From Pelargonium cotyledonis (taxonomy: Eukaryota; Streptophyta; Magnoliopsida; Geraniales; Geraniaceae), in NCBI GenBank assembly GCA_036897625.1, contig JAYMTA010000004.1:1-64000 (forward strand): a DNA stretch of 64,000 bases. Direction: 5' to 3'. Position 1 is the first letter of the stretch. Every line of letters begins with the position of its first letter. This document shows positions 53,651-64,000 of the stretch, in pieces. The notes under the pieces were generated by a model, which was not told where the DNA came from, did no database searches, and saw only the letters and a list, made by a program, of their open reading frames with translations. A program made the translations under genes and the position numbers.

Positions 53651-55150
53651 ATGGTTTTAAGTAGGGTAGCTTGCTAAATTTACTATAGATTTTATCTAGG
53701 AAAAGACTCCACAATGGCACTTGCTACCCTTGAGGATCCTGTTTGCACTCACACCGAACTCAAGTTATTCAATTCACAAGAAAACTAAAAATATAATGGA
53801 TAGCAAAGTCTTCGTTTCTAGAATTGCTGCATTATAAAAGGCCCTTATATGAAATAGCAAAAAAGAAGCCTATAAAAGTACTGAAATATCCAATTAAACT
53901 CTTGTTATTTTCTATCTGAGTCTCGTTCTGGAACGTATCATATTTGTGTATTTTGAAACTTTTAATAGTAAAATAAGGTTTGATTCTACCTATACTAGCT
54001 ACGAAACTAAAAGTGATCTCATCTAAGTGTATTCAATACGGAATTCATTTTACGAGGTAGTCTACAGTGCTAGCCCGTCTCGTTTACTATGTGTCTACTT
54101 TACTTTCGATTTGAAATCTAGAAGTCAAAGTGTCGCTTATCCGTTTAGGAGATTTCAAAGGGAGTGCATATTACCACCTGTAAATTTTGCTGTAGCTGCC
54201 AGTAAAAAGTCAAAGGTTCTGCTATTATTTATTATAAGAATTCTTTATTTAAGTATATAGACTTTAGTTTTAGTAGAGATGTAGCAAAATGTGTTTAGTA
54301 ATTGAACGGAAAGGTAGTCAAACGAGTACTTTTAGCTTCACAAGAGCTAACTTACAAAAATAGAATTGAATAAGATTTTTTATTTACACATACGGGTTAA
54401 ATCTACGAAAAGAATAATACAATATCCGGATAATAATAACCTGATAAAGCCTTAGATATATTTTATTAAGGAAAGGAGTTTACTTATATTCCCTGAAATC
54501 AAGTGTTACAAGGTATGCTTTAGCTTAGAGGAGAATTCAGCTGCAGCAGATCTCACTAAAAAATCTAAGGGAATATTAAAGTATATAAAATCGCACAAGG
54601 GGTCATGTATTTTCTAGCAGAGTTATGTTAAAAATAGGTAGAGAATCAAGTTTCCAATTCTTAAACAAGCCAAAAGAACTTGTTTTCGGATGGGTATAGA
54701 ACTAAAGCTTGGTTTTCTTGTTGTTGATGTTGGTTATAGGGTATTCCTGTTCTAGCGAATATATTCCCTACATTTTTCCCTTCCTTCGGGTGCCCTCTAC
54801 AGTTGGGTACAGTAGCTGGGGACTATACTTATTAAGGCTTGTTCTTTTTTATATACCAGAATACAAATAGAACTTTAAAGACTAGACTAAATTACTATCT
54901 ATCACTACTATAGAAAAGGGCACTAAGACGATAACTTACTGATAGGTAATATAACCTCCCAGCTGCAAAAATATCTTTAGGGAAGAGGGCAATTCCATAG
55001 GGTTTCATAGCGGTTTCTAAGTCTTCGATTTTTTAGTGTATTTGTTTGTCCACCTCTTTACTTAGGGAGAACTCGATCAGCTATAGAAACATAACATAAA
55101 GCTTTACGTACATTGCTTTCAGTTTTATTTCCGCGCAAAAGGACAACAAC

Positions 55151-55200
55151 AAAGGGTACTCTCAGAGTTTATTGAGAGTTGGGAGCACCCTTTTTCTCTT
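55151..55200 (+). terminator. Strong stem-loop followed by T-rich tract
   Basis: AAAGGGT (55151-55157) pairs with ACCCTTT (55087+100 to 55193) and ACTCTCA (55158-55164) with TGAGAGT (55173-55179). This gives a 14-bp two-part stem with an 8-nt loop and a one-sided 7-nt bulge, followed by TTCTCTTTTT. It has the form of an intrinsic terminator or RNA 3'-end stabilising hairpin, but no gene is recognised upstream. Confidence 0.4.
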
Positions 55201-55770
55201 TTTAGGAAGTGACTAGGGAACTTCGGATTATAAGTAACTCACTTTTCCTTTGTCTTAGAATTCCTGCTTTGACTTTTTAAAATAGGAGTAAACGAGGGAA
55301 GTTGAGAATCTTAAGAGTGGAAGTCTATATATAGATATTTATCTTTTTAAAAAGTATATTCAATATGAGTGCTTATTTGTGTAAATGGTAAAAAAAATAT
55401 ACCACTAAATTTTCTTTTCGCTAACTAGTCAGATGCTCAGATGCCCTTGTATAAGCTTTACTTAACTAATTAAAAGCGAGTTCCTTTCAGTAATGGATCA
55501 AGGGTTGAGTCCTAACCTGAGGCTTTCTGTTTCTGTACTAACTAACTCTCATTAAACTCCACTTTATCTAAAGCTAGTCCTAACTAAGACTTTTTCTTGT
55601 TAACTTAATCTCATAAAAGTTTGTCTTTAAAGAAGCCCAATAGCTGCTTAAAGGAATAACTCCCGTCTAAAACTGTATTTAGAAGTAAGCTGAGGTATTA
55701 GCTGGATTCATTTATTGATTGTATATTTAAAGTAGTAAAAGAATTCCTTTTTTACTGGGCTTCTCTCATC

Positions 55771-55781
55771 AAGGGGTCCTT
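55771..55781. repeat. Motif variant AAGGGGTCCTT
   Basis: One-base variant of AAGGAGTCCTT. Similar variants lie at 11017, 13969, 31911, 37837 and 50628. Confidence 0.5.
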
Positions 55782-57339
55782 TTCTGAATAGAGAGAGATA
55801 TCTCTTTGGAATTCCCATACACATGTTTGCCTTTATTTAATAGGCTTCGCGGTTATGATTCTAACAGCATATGTTGCTAGCAAGGTTATAGGGTTTAAGG
55901 AGTCAAAAAGCTAGCTCAGAGTCCTACTCCTATCTGCTTTTGCTTTGATGCTAGAATCGCTTATATTTATATATAATTTAGCTTAGAATATATGAAGGAA
56001 GTACCTCTTGGTTTCATTTGTGTACTCTTTTGCAATATAAGTAGAGAATTCAGGTCTAGCTTACAAGCTAAGAGTAGCGATCCGGTTAGTTAAAATTAGT
56101 TAAAAGTGAAAGTTCTTGTCAGTGAAGCCTTGTGCTAATCCATTTCTCAAGGATACTTTGATTCTCTAAATATGAGGATTTATTTCTGTAAAGGGGTTTT
56201 CCTCAAATTTCATACTAGATCTTTTTATTGTAAAGTAGACTCAGGCCCAGTATAACTAAAGCAAAACTTTTATTTAATTGTCAACACAAGCGCGGAACTA
56301 ACTTCTAGTATAGAGAACGCATTTAAGAGTAGGTAAAGATAAAGTAAGCAAATTTGTAATATCAGTTTAATTGAAGCCCTAGTCTTACTAATGAATAGTT
56401 TAAGGAACGTATTCCTAGAATTTCTTATACGCGTTGTACCAAAAGTTTATATATAACCTTTATATAGGAGTATAAAATAGGGCGCCCCAAAAGAGAAGGA
56501 AAAAAAGGATAAGGGTCAATGAATTAAAAAGGTATAGAATACACAGGACCCTCCCAATTTGTAAGTAAATTCTTTAGTTATAGAAAATACTTGAGGTTCC
56601 ATGAAAAAGCAAGGCTCTTCCTGGGTATGGTACAGTATAATGAAAAAAGAATAAGAGCTGCCGGCCAATTAAGTAAGAAAGCTACTTATAAAGTCTAGAT
56701 TACCCACAAATGTACAAAGTGGTATAGAAAAACTTGCTCTTAGTAATCCATTTATCTGGTTCAGTTCTTATTAAAAAAATCTTGAGAAAATTGAACGATA
56801 AAAAGTAGAATTTCTGTGTAGAGGAACATATAGAGAAACTCTTAGATTAATCACTAAAAAGAATCCCCTAATACAACCCTGTGAGTGGTTCCTCGAAGTA
56901 ATATTAAAGTCAAAGTTCCTGTGACACCTTTCCTTCTTGATTTTGTTAAAAAAAATGTTAAAGCTTTTATAAGTTCTAAGAGTGTTATAGAGCTCTGGTC
57001 ATGTAAATTTTTTGTTTAGTAGGTTTCTAGGATTATAATACACTGTAAAATAGAATCTAGGTGTTTTTTTATAGACTCAAAAGAGAAAATATATTTGTAA
57101 GTGAACTCTATTTACTTTAATAAGAAAGCGTCTATTTTAATAATCCCAATTTACAAGCTATTCAAATCCTTTTTATGAGTCTTTACAAGAAACCCCACAC
57201 TAAAGTGTGCATTTGCAAGCAGCCCCCTATACACAAGAAAGCCTAAAAATTAATAGTTTATTAGATAAGTTTAGTAAATTCCTAAAACTATTGCCCCTTA
57301 GGAATTCCTAGAAAAGTGTAATAAAAAAGAGAATCCCTT

Positions 57340-57404
57340 TGATTACTGGTAAGACCGACGACTTTAAGAAGCAAAGGTTGAGAGTTCAAGTCCTGTCAGT
57401 TCCG
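57340..57404 (+). pseudogene. tRNA-like relic
   Basis: Has TACTGGTAAGACC like a D-arm and GAGTTCAAGTCCTGTCAG like a T-arm at tRNA spacing, without a convincing anticodon stem. The downstream GGGTGTAAAAAG (57441-57452) matches that after the 50.8 kb relic, which suggests a common origin. Confidence 0.4.
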
Positions 57405-59050
57405 AAAAGTTATTAAAAACCGGCTTTACTATACTAAGTAGGGTGTAAAAAGCTGATAATGCCTGAAAATACTTGTGCATTACGATATACAGCAATACAG
57501 ACACTTTTGAGAAAGTAGGATTCCAGGTTCCCACTTGATGAAAGCTTATCGGGTTTTAAATAATCTAAGGAAAAGTCCTTACCCTTATTTAATATGTGTG
57601 CTTTCTGTCTTTTCTTATTAATTCAGATTTTGGGTTTAGATTAGAAGGCCTTTTCAACTACTTCTATTAAAGGAGCTTGATAAAAAGAGAGCAAATTTCA
57701 GGGATAAAAGCTGGATAAGTTTAACTTTATTTAAGGAAACCTATACAAGTAAGAAAAAACTTCATAATAAATAGTAAAAGAAAGTCTGACCCGAATTCTT
57801 ATGGGTATAATAAAGGTTTTTACTAATTGCTGGTATTAGATAATAGAAAAAACTTTGACAAATGGAAGAGCTCCCTTTTGTTGTTTGAGGAACCCTTTTC
57901 AAGAAGATATTTTGTATCCATTCATTAACCTCGAAAAGGCTACTCAATCTTAAATTATATTTGACAGACTTCGACCCTTTTTGAAGTATAAAGTTATCTT
58001 CCAGCTCTAAAAAGTCTTTTCCTTATTCCGCAAGGTAACCAGAAATATACACTAAAAGCCGAAGCTCCCCGGAGGTTCATACTATTATTCTATTGGCTTT
58101 TCTTAGTTAATATTAAGCCCTTGTTTACTAGAAACTTATAAAATATCATATTTTTGCAAAGAACCTATTGCTTTAATTCACACAAAGTATATGAAGTTTA
58201 ACTAGTGCCAGTTTATTAAGAACTAGGGTACTCTTTTCTAGTAAAGTTAGTGGTAAAATTTGCCTTCAAACTGAATTAATCAATTCGGACTCTTATTTAC
58301 GAACCTTCTTATACATACGTATATTTGCACGGATTAACCCTTTCTTTTGATAAATACAATACGAAAGATAAACTCTCTTCTATATATATATTTATAAGGT
58401 ATAAATGGAGAGTAAAGGACGCTCTTATACCTACACGATTTCATTCTCCACTCAAAAAATATGTCCTGTATTTAAAGATGGTTGAAAAAGGGGCACTTAA
58501 TCTAACAAAAAGTAAAGGGATTTCCTAAGGGTTATTACCTCAGTCTTTACTAGTTTTAGTTATAAGATTATCCTGTTACCTCATTCATTTAGTTGTACTT
58601 TTCTAGCTTCTATACCTACTCTATAAGGTAAGAATTACATAGAAATAGAAATCCAAGGAGCAGCTTCTCCGTAAGAAATACACTAGTTTAATTTCGGGCT
58701 TATAAAAGAATTTTTTTTATCTTACGAGACATAGTATCTTATCTAACTAAGTAGTACTTTTAAGATAAGCTCACTGAATTTCACATAGATTATGGGACCT
58801 ATTTTGAGGTATTTGTTCCCTATTTTATGCTCTTTCCTTGCTACGAGTTACCGTGTCCAGTAGTCAAAGTAGTACTACGAGCCTTACAATTCACGCAAAG
58901 ATACTAAGCACGATTGACTGTATTCCCCAAACTTGAAACCATTAGATTACAAAAGGGGCCTATATGAGTAAGAAAAGGACTAACGAGAGATTAATCGAAA
59001 AGGGAGGTTTGCTATAAACATGGTATTAAAGTTGTTAATCTGACTATCCA

Positions 59051-59105
59051 GGAATATAGTTCAATGAGTAGAACAAGAAAAGGGGAGCTATACGAAACCC
59101 TGGTA
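59051..59105 (+). pseudogene. tRNA 5'-half-like fragment
   Basis: ATATAGTTCAATGAGTAGAAC contains a perfect D-stem GTTC/GAAC with a tRNA-like loop. The downstream sequence gives no anticodon or T-arm. It may be a 5' fragment or chance. Confidence 0.28.
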
Positions 59106-59710
59106 AGTGTTTTGGACAAGATAAAGTTCTCTATTATAGAATAGAAGTTTTTCTTACAAGTTGGTAAACAAACTCTTTTATAGAGGTCCAGGCATATAAG
59201 ATATTTTCTTATTCCTTTTATAATAGTAATATTTTAGAAAAGTAAGGTGTGTACTCTGATTTTAATTATACAAGGTAAAAACTTTGACTTTAGGATCCAG
59301 TAGTTTTAATGAATACTTTGAGAAATTGAAATTCTGGATTGTCAGTCCGTGTAGGAAGTTGGATAGGGGTACGCAGGTAAAGAGAGAGCCCTACCTTTCG
59401 AGGTTTGAAACGAATTTAGAATGAGCTTTGTGCTTTGTAGGAGTAAAGTCCTTGGGGAGATTTTGCTTTAACTAATCTAGAAAGGGTCTTTTCAAATAAC
59501 ATGAAGTTTGTTTATTAATTTTGGAATTAAGTAATAACAGGGGTTAATCTAAAATCTTTATTTAATCGTTATTTGTTATTGTAAGCTTAGAATGGATACT
59601 TCTTTATATTTTTTAAGATTGTTACAGTCAGGAAATTAGAAATATTGTAACTAAATCATGGGATACAGATACTCGCGATTGCTATCTCCTCTTTCTCGGA
59701 TTTTTGTAAA

Positions 59711-59778
59711 TGTAATTGCTTATATAAGAAGAGCTCCTTTTAAGTGAACAAGTACACTGATTTCTGTTATAGGAATTG
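59711..59778 (+). promoter_or_regulatory. Conserved 5' flank of trnfM
   Basis: These 68 nt directly upstream of trnfM are also found upstream of the second, diverged trnfM copy (33005-33072, minus strand). The 41 nt next to the tRNA differ at only about four positions, including the shared block TTATAGGAATTG at the tRNA boundary. The flank may carry a promoter or processing signal, or may simply have been duplicated with the gene. No known organellar promoter consensus is recognised in it. Confidence 0.4.
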
Positions 59779-59851
59779 CGCGGGATAGAGTAGCTGGTAA
59801 ACTCACGAGGCTCATGACCTCGAAACGCAGGTTCAAGTCCTGCTCCCGCTA
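59779..59851 (+). tRNA. trnfM: Initiator tRNA, trnfM(cat)
   Basis: Initiator methionine tRNA with anticodon CAT, which would start organellar translation. The cloverleaf reads cleanly. The acceptor CGCGGGA faces TCCCGCT with positions 2-7 paired and position 1 unpaired, as in bacterial and organellar initiators. The D-stem GAGT/ACTC, anticodon stem CGAGG/CCTCG around CTCATGA, and T-stem GCAGG/CCTGC around TTCAAGT are all fully paired, with a 4-nt variable loop and discriminator A. CCA is not encoded. The CTCATGA loop and the short D-loop are closer to mitochondrial than to plastid initiators as I recall them. It is the only tRNA in the window with every stem intact. A diverged copy lies on the minus strand at 32932-33004 and shares its upstream flank. 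This is the best supported gene here. Confidence 0.93.
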
Positions 59852-59956
59852 GAATAGGAAAACTCTTTATTCAATTCAGCAGGTAAAATTAAAAAGTAGT
59901 TTTAGTAAGAAGATTTTCTTATGCCCCAGATTAGGTTTATCAATGAATAAAGGGCC

Positions 59957-60295
59957 TTAGTAAGGATTCTTCATAGAATTTTTTCCTCGAAAGAGAGTAG
60001 GATCTAACCTTGTAAAATTGGATGGCCAAAAAGAAGGTAAACACAGAGTTTTAGACTTAATTATTATTAAGTTTTTGTAGGGATGCCCCCGTGTACTGCT
60101 ATAACATATAGTTTTAAATCGAGGATAGCCCTTGTATTCTACAGGGATTTTTTTGACTATACGTAATCCCGGTCTTACATCTTTTTTAGCTTGACTTTGA
60201 CTCATACCTTGTTTCATACTCTTCAGAGCTAGACTTCTTTTCTGAGCTCTCTTATTAAGGGATTTTTTCTGACAAGGAAGAAAGGATAACAACAC
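59957..60295 (-). CDS. Hypothetical basic protein, 112 aa
   Basis: Frame from GTG at 60295 to TAA at 59957, with TGA twelve codons upstream. An in-frame ATG lies near residue 27. The N-terminal two thirds are strongly Lys/Arg/Gln/Ser-rich (KKSLNKRAQKRSLALKSMKQ), as in many ribosomal proteins, but no family is recognised. It converges with trnfM, whose 3' end is about 105 bp away on the opposite strand. It could be a real small basic protein, a decayed gene or a chance frame in purine-rich DNA. Confidence 0.28.
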   Translation of the reverse strand: MLLSFLPCQKKSLNKRAQKRSLALKSMKQGMSQSQAKKDVRPGLRIVKKIPVEYKGYPRFKTICYSSTRGHPYKNLIIIKSKTLCLPSFWPSNFTRLDPTLFRGKNSMKNPY

Positions 60296-60339
60296 CCTCC
60301 TTTGAAGAAGAGTCTCTCTCGCGTTTATTCATTACTGTC

Positions 60340-63010
60340 CACTATATTGGATTATTACAACGTTTTCGATCGAAATTCTTAAACAACCTATCTCAAATAC
60401 TGCACTCGTACGCTTTTTTTTCATGGGTCTTCGTTTATCTGTGATACCTACCTATTCAAATTATTGACAAGCAAGAAATTCTTAGAAAGCTTTCTCTGTC
60501 CTGTCACTGTCCTTTATTGGCACTTTGATGATGTAGTTTAGTTATTCCTGTTCCGTCTCTATTTTATGGTTATTGTAGGCGGCTTTTGAAAGTCGAGGTT
60601 CCTTGATCTTGATGAATGCGAAGCTACTTTGGTAAGGAGTGATTAACCTTTCTTAAGTAGCTATCTTCTTGCTTTGATGTTTTTTTTCTAGGATCAACGG
60701 CTCTTGGAAATTACCTGAAATTTGTAAAAATTCTCATTCTAAGTTGGGCTAAGATAGGTACTTCTTATTTGTTATAGGAGGTTGTTTCAGTAAACAGTTA
60801 GCTTTTTATTAAAAATGCAAGACAAAAGGCTTCAGGAATCAATTTAACAACTTAACAACTCTTACGCCAGGAGTAACTAATCACACGGATAATCCCTACC
60901 TTATCGCGAGTTCAGTTTATTATGCTAGCTGGCCGGAAAGCAATTTACCAGAAAGAGTCCTATTACCAAAAAGTGATGCCTCATCTTGTTTGAACGTAGC
61001 TTAAGCCCCGGAAAAGCCCTGTGGACTCTTTGGAATTTAGATTTAGTCATTTTCTGTCATAAGATTAAGGATTGAGACCCCCATTTTTTCTAGGGCTTTC
61101 TATATAGGAACTAAACTACTAACAGGAGGGCTTAACCTAATAAACAAACCCTGCTTAGAGATATTGAAGATTCTCTATCAAAGTAAGGAATAGAGAATAA
61201 AATCCTTTACAAAAAATGTTTTACTTGTCAGCTAAAGAAAAGCTGCTCCTTGTATTTCTTAATAAGAATATCTATACTTTAGAAGCCTTGTAATAAAGCC
61301 TTTGAAAAGGATATTTAAGCTGCTTTGTTGCTACTCAATAGAATTCGTCTGAATAAATGTATAGTTTAATAGCAAACTGAGAATAGTCAGTTCATTTATA
61401 TAGGTTTTATAGGTATTTTATCAGAACATAAGACAGGAAAAAACTATAAGTTCGAGCTACCCTAACAAACTAAGTCTTAAGGGCCTCTTTTATAAGGGTA
61501 AGGGATGGACACTCTATATTGCGAGTAACGAAAAACCCTTGTAAAAATAAAGAAGTAATTAAACGAGTTTTTTAGGTACTTGTTCCAGAACGCATAGGCT
61601 AGAGTAGGGGCCGATTCTCATTACCATAAGTAATTAGACTATTAAAGAAAGGACAAGAGCAAGCTATCGGATAACGGCTAAAGTAACAGGAGTAACAGGC
61701 ACCCCAATTCCTTACGGTGCGAGAAAAAAAGAAAGGAGATCTAAGCCCCGAGTCCTCTAGTTATGGGTGTCTATATGGATAAGACTTCGTGTTTGTTTTG
61801 AGGGGGCTTCCTTTAAGCAATAGGTAAGCTGAATATAAAATGTAGGTAAGTTAAAGAGTCCCGTATTTGTAAAAACCTAGACTTAGAAAGGAAAAGTATT
61901 GAAACTAAGCCATTTCCTCAAATTTTCTATTATGTTTCTCTTGCATTTACTTTATCTGGGGCTCCCTTTTACCAAAGCTTGACTTAAAACCAAAACTGTT
62001 ATTTATATTCTTTTGTAGTTTCAAGCATTGAAAAGTAGTGTACGAAGTCTATCTCGCAGGTACACTTAGGAACCGAAAAGGCTAGCTAGAAAAGCTATGT
62101 ACAGCTCCACAACAAGTAACTGATCTAAGAGGAGATCCTAGAGTTCGAGTTCGGAATTAAGAATCCTTTAATGAGGCTATCCCCACCCTTTTTCATCAGC
62201 ATTAGGCTAAGATATTTACGAATAAATCAACCATAAGTTGCACTAAACGGAGTAAAGCTCTTCGGTAACATGATTGTTGCAATTGCCAACTCGACCGGGT
62301 TACGTGAAACATAAGGTTTTATATTTCAGTAAAGAACTACCTTGTAGTAATCTAAGGTAATTACACCCTTCTCCTTTATATAAAATCCGCAAAAACGGTA
62401 ACCCTTTGTTTGTGTGATTGGCATGCATAGTTTTCGAATCCCTTTACTCCAGATTTACTCCAGGATCGGATTTTGGATAAATAATTTTATGGTTTTACTC
62501 GTGGTTGGACCCCTTTTATAAGTGAATAGATATCGTTTGTGAGTGATCGTATTAGACTTTGATTACATCTAATCAAATTCTCTAAAGCCCCAACAAGGAT
62601 CCCGGTTATAGATCCCTTCTTTTTGCCGATATGATAGATCCTAACTACTAATAGAAATTGCATAAAGTTTTAATCTAAAATAGTTAGCTCCCTTAAACAT
62701 TATTATATAAAATAGGAATAGCATTTTCTAAAGATGCTACCGAAAGTTAAGATCTATGCTTTAGTTGTAAAGAAAAAGGGATAGCTTGCTTCCATAATCA
62801 GTAAATTATACTATGTTCTTTTCTTAGACTTTCTTTTCCGCTGGATACTAGTGAGTCTGGTTTCTAGTTTATAGGATTACATACTTATTCAAAAAAGGGA
62901 TCTAAATCCCGTTTTTTTACTGGCTAATCGAATATATGCAGTACATATAAAACTAGGATCCTATATCTTTCTTTACTTTGTTAATTATACCTACACAAAA
63001 AGCTAAATAG
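60340..63010. other. No gene recognised
   Basis: No tRNA-like or coding signal beyond motif variants. Confidence 0.45.
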
Positions 63011-63022
63011 CTAAATTAGACG

Positions 63023-63361
63023 TTAAAATAGCAAATGTTCTGTACAGCTACTGCCGGATCCTCTCAGTTTAAGGAAGGACTCACAAATAGGATTTTTGGT
63101 AAGCGGAATCCGATGGTTAGAAGCTGCGTCTATTCTCGGACTACCTTTAATCAAGTTTACATTCGGTAAATCAAGGTGCAAATGAGAAGACGCTTGTGGG
63201 TTCGAAAAGCACCTAGAAATTTGTCTGTCAGTTCGTAATGAAGTACATAATTCCAGATTCAGAGTATTCAAGTCTTCAAGTACTGCCGTCTTAAGATAAG
63301 CACCAGCCACTCTTTGTAGTCTAGGAATTTCTGAACGGGATTTCATTGACGCTGGGTGCAT
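63023..63361 (-). CDS. Hypothetical protein, 112 aa
   Basis: Frame from ATG at 63361 to TAA at 63023. It remains open upstream for another 15 codons to TAA at 63407. Amino-acid composition is balanced (MHPASMKSRSEIPRL...), base composition is clearly richer in G+C than the neighbourhood, and first codon positions look richer in G+C than third positions, as in real genes. No membrane segment, motif or family is recognised. A hairpin CCTTCTC/GAGAAGG lies just upstream (63371-63396). Length alone is near the chance maximum for 64 kb, so the call rests on composition. Confidence 0.3.
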   Translation of the reverse strand: MHPASMKSRSEIPRLQRVAGAYLKTAVLEDLNTLNLELCTSLRTDRQISRCFSNPQASSHLHLDLPNVNLIKGSPRIDAASNHRIPLTKNPICESFLKLRGSGSSCTEHLLF

Positions 63362-63370
63362 AGGTGAAAG

Positions 63371-63396
63371 CCTTCTCCCTATGATTAACGAGAAGG
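63371..63396. other. Hairpin CCTTCTC/GAGAAGG
   Basis: Perfect 7-bp inverted repeat with a 12-nt loop, immediately followed by a GGGGTCCCT motif variant and directly upstream of the 63.0 kb frame (minus strand). The role is unknown. Confidence 0.35.
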
Positions 63397-63969
63397 GGTC
63401 CCTATTTTATAAGTTCTTTTTTAAGAGTACTCGAATAGTTATAACTTCGTTAATCAAAGAGGAAACCCAGAAGTCAGCCTTTATAACAAGTATACGGAAG
63501 GGTTAATTTGACGCCAAGTCTCAGCCAAACAAGTAACCCAATGACAGCTAGAGTATGGTATCTCTGACAATCCTGTACAGACGAATAAAAGGTAGATTCT
63601 TACCCCCATGGATGCTTGTTATCAAGTTTTTGCTATTACATTTGTTAAAAAAAAGGACTTATAAGCCTACTTTATACAAAGAAAATAAATAATATATTTC
63701 CAAAGGAAACTAAAAACAATAGATCCTGACCAGATATTTAATTGATAATTACTAACAACAATTACTAAGTCCAGTAAATCGAATAAAAATTGGTGGTAGG
63801 AATGACTACAAATAAACTAGACTAGATAAGGGACACTTCTCTACATGAGTCTTTGAAAGGGTTTACCTGCATTGCTCTTAAAATGTGGATTAGCTTACTG
63901 ATTAATTCGATTTAGTATAGAGTTGCACTTAAAAAGCTGTACTTGTATTACACTTCTACTTGGTTTTAA

Positions 63970-64000
63970 GAAAAGGGAGCTTAGTGGGTAGAGCTAATTA
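63970..64000 (+). pseudogene. Possible tRNA 5' part cut by window end
   Basis: GAGCTTAGTGGGTAGAGC near the right edge matches a tRNA D-arm (GCTT/GAGC with one G-T pair). The rest lies outside the window, so whether it is intact cannot be judged. Confidence 0.35.

Larger units (their letters stand above)
54310..57330. other. No gene recognised
   Basis: The 55.15 kb stem-loop is the only structured element seen. Confidence 0.45.

Noticed and set aside
54027-54302. Frame of about 92 codons with two TAG codons
   Set aside because: Too short to distinguish from chance, and hydrophobic contexts around TAG are common in AT-rich DNA.
1-64000. CRISPR arrays, insertion sequences, phage or retrovirus-like elements
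   Set aside because: No regularly spaced identical repeats, no transposase, integrase or reverse-transcriptase motifs, and no long terminal repeats were seen.

Overview
This 64 kb window is almost entirely non-coding by ordinary criteria. By eye it is roughly one third G+C. No rRNA, known protein family, CRISPR array, prophage or recognisable transposon is visible, and the longest standard open frames are about 110 codons, which is close to what chance gives at this composition. The clearest gene is a cloverleaf initiator tRNA, trnfM(cat), at 59779-59851. Its organellar/bacterial initiator features and its mitochondrion-like D-loop and anticodon loop suggest a piece of a very large, gene-poor organellar genome. 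Mitochondrial is my best guess, of an alga, plant relative, fungus or other protist. The taxon cannot be fixed from this window.

Three layers of structure lie on this background. (1) About twenty tRNA-like relics lie on both strands. They keep the D-arm, anticodon loop or T-loop but usually lose pairing in the 3' half of the T-stem and acceptor. Some are clearly duplicated with flanking DNA: the trnfM copies at 59.8 and 33.0 kb share about 68 nt of upstream sequence, and a ~140 bp unit recurs at 18.4 and 27.0 kb. (2) A short near-palindromic motif with core AAGGAGTCCTT and many GGGG(A/C)TCC-like variants is scattered throughout. (3) Several purine-skewed, higher-GC blocks look more protein-like than the background: 37.1-38.5, 41.4-41.8, 45.4-45.9, 53.5-53.6, 59.96-60.3 and 63.0-63.4 kb. 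Some share diverged sequence.

The most unusual spot is 37.1-38.5 kb. Two divergent, adjacent frames of about 221 and 223 codons are broken only by TAG (six times and once), never by TAA or TGA. Either TAG is a sense codon here, as in some chlorophycean and chytrid mitochondria, or these are decayed or chance frames.

Region by region: 1-23.5 kb is featureless apart from isolated tRNA-like relics. 23.5-37 kb holds several tRNA relics including the second trnfM copy. 37-46 kb is the densest part, with the TAG-containing frames, purine-skewed blocks and a trnK-like sequence. 46-59 kb is sparse. 59-64 kb holds the intact trnfM, two ~110-codon frames and the start of another tRNA-like sequence at the right edge.
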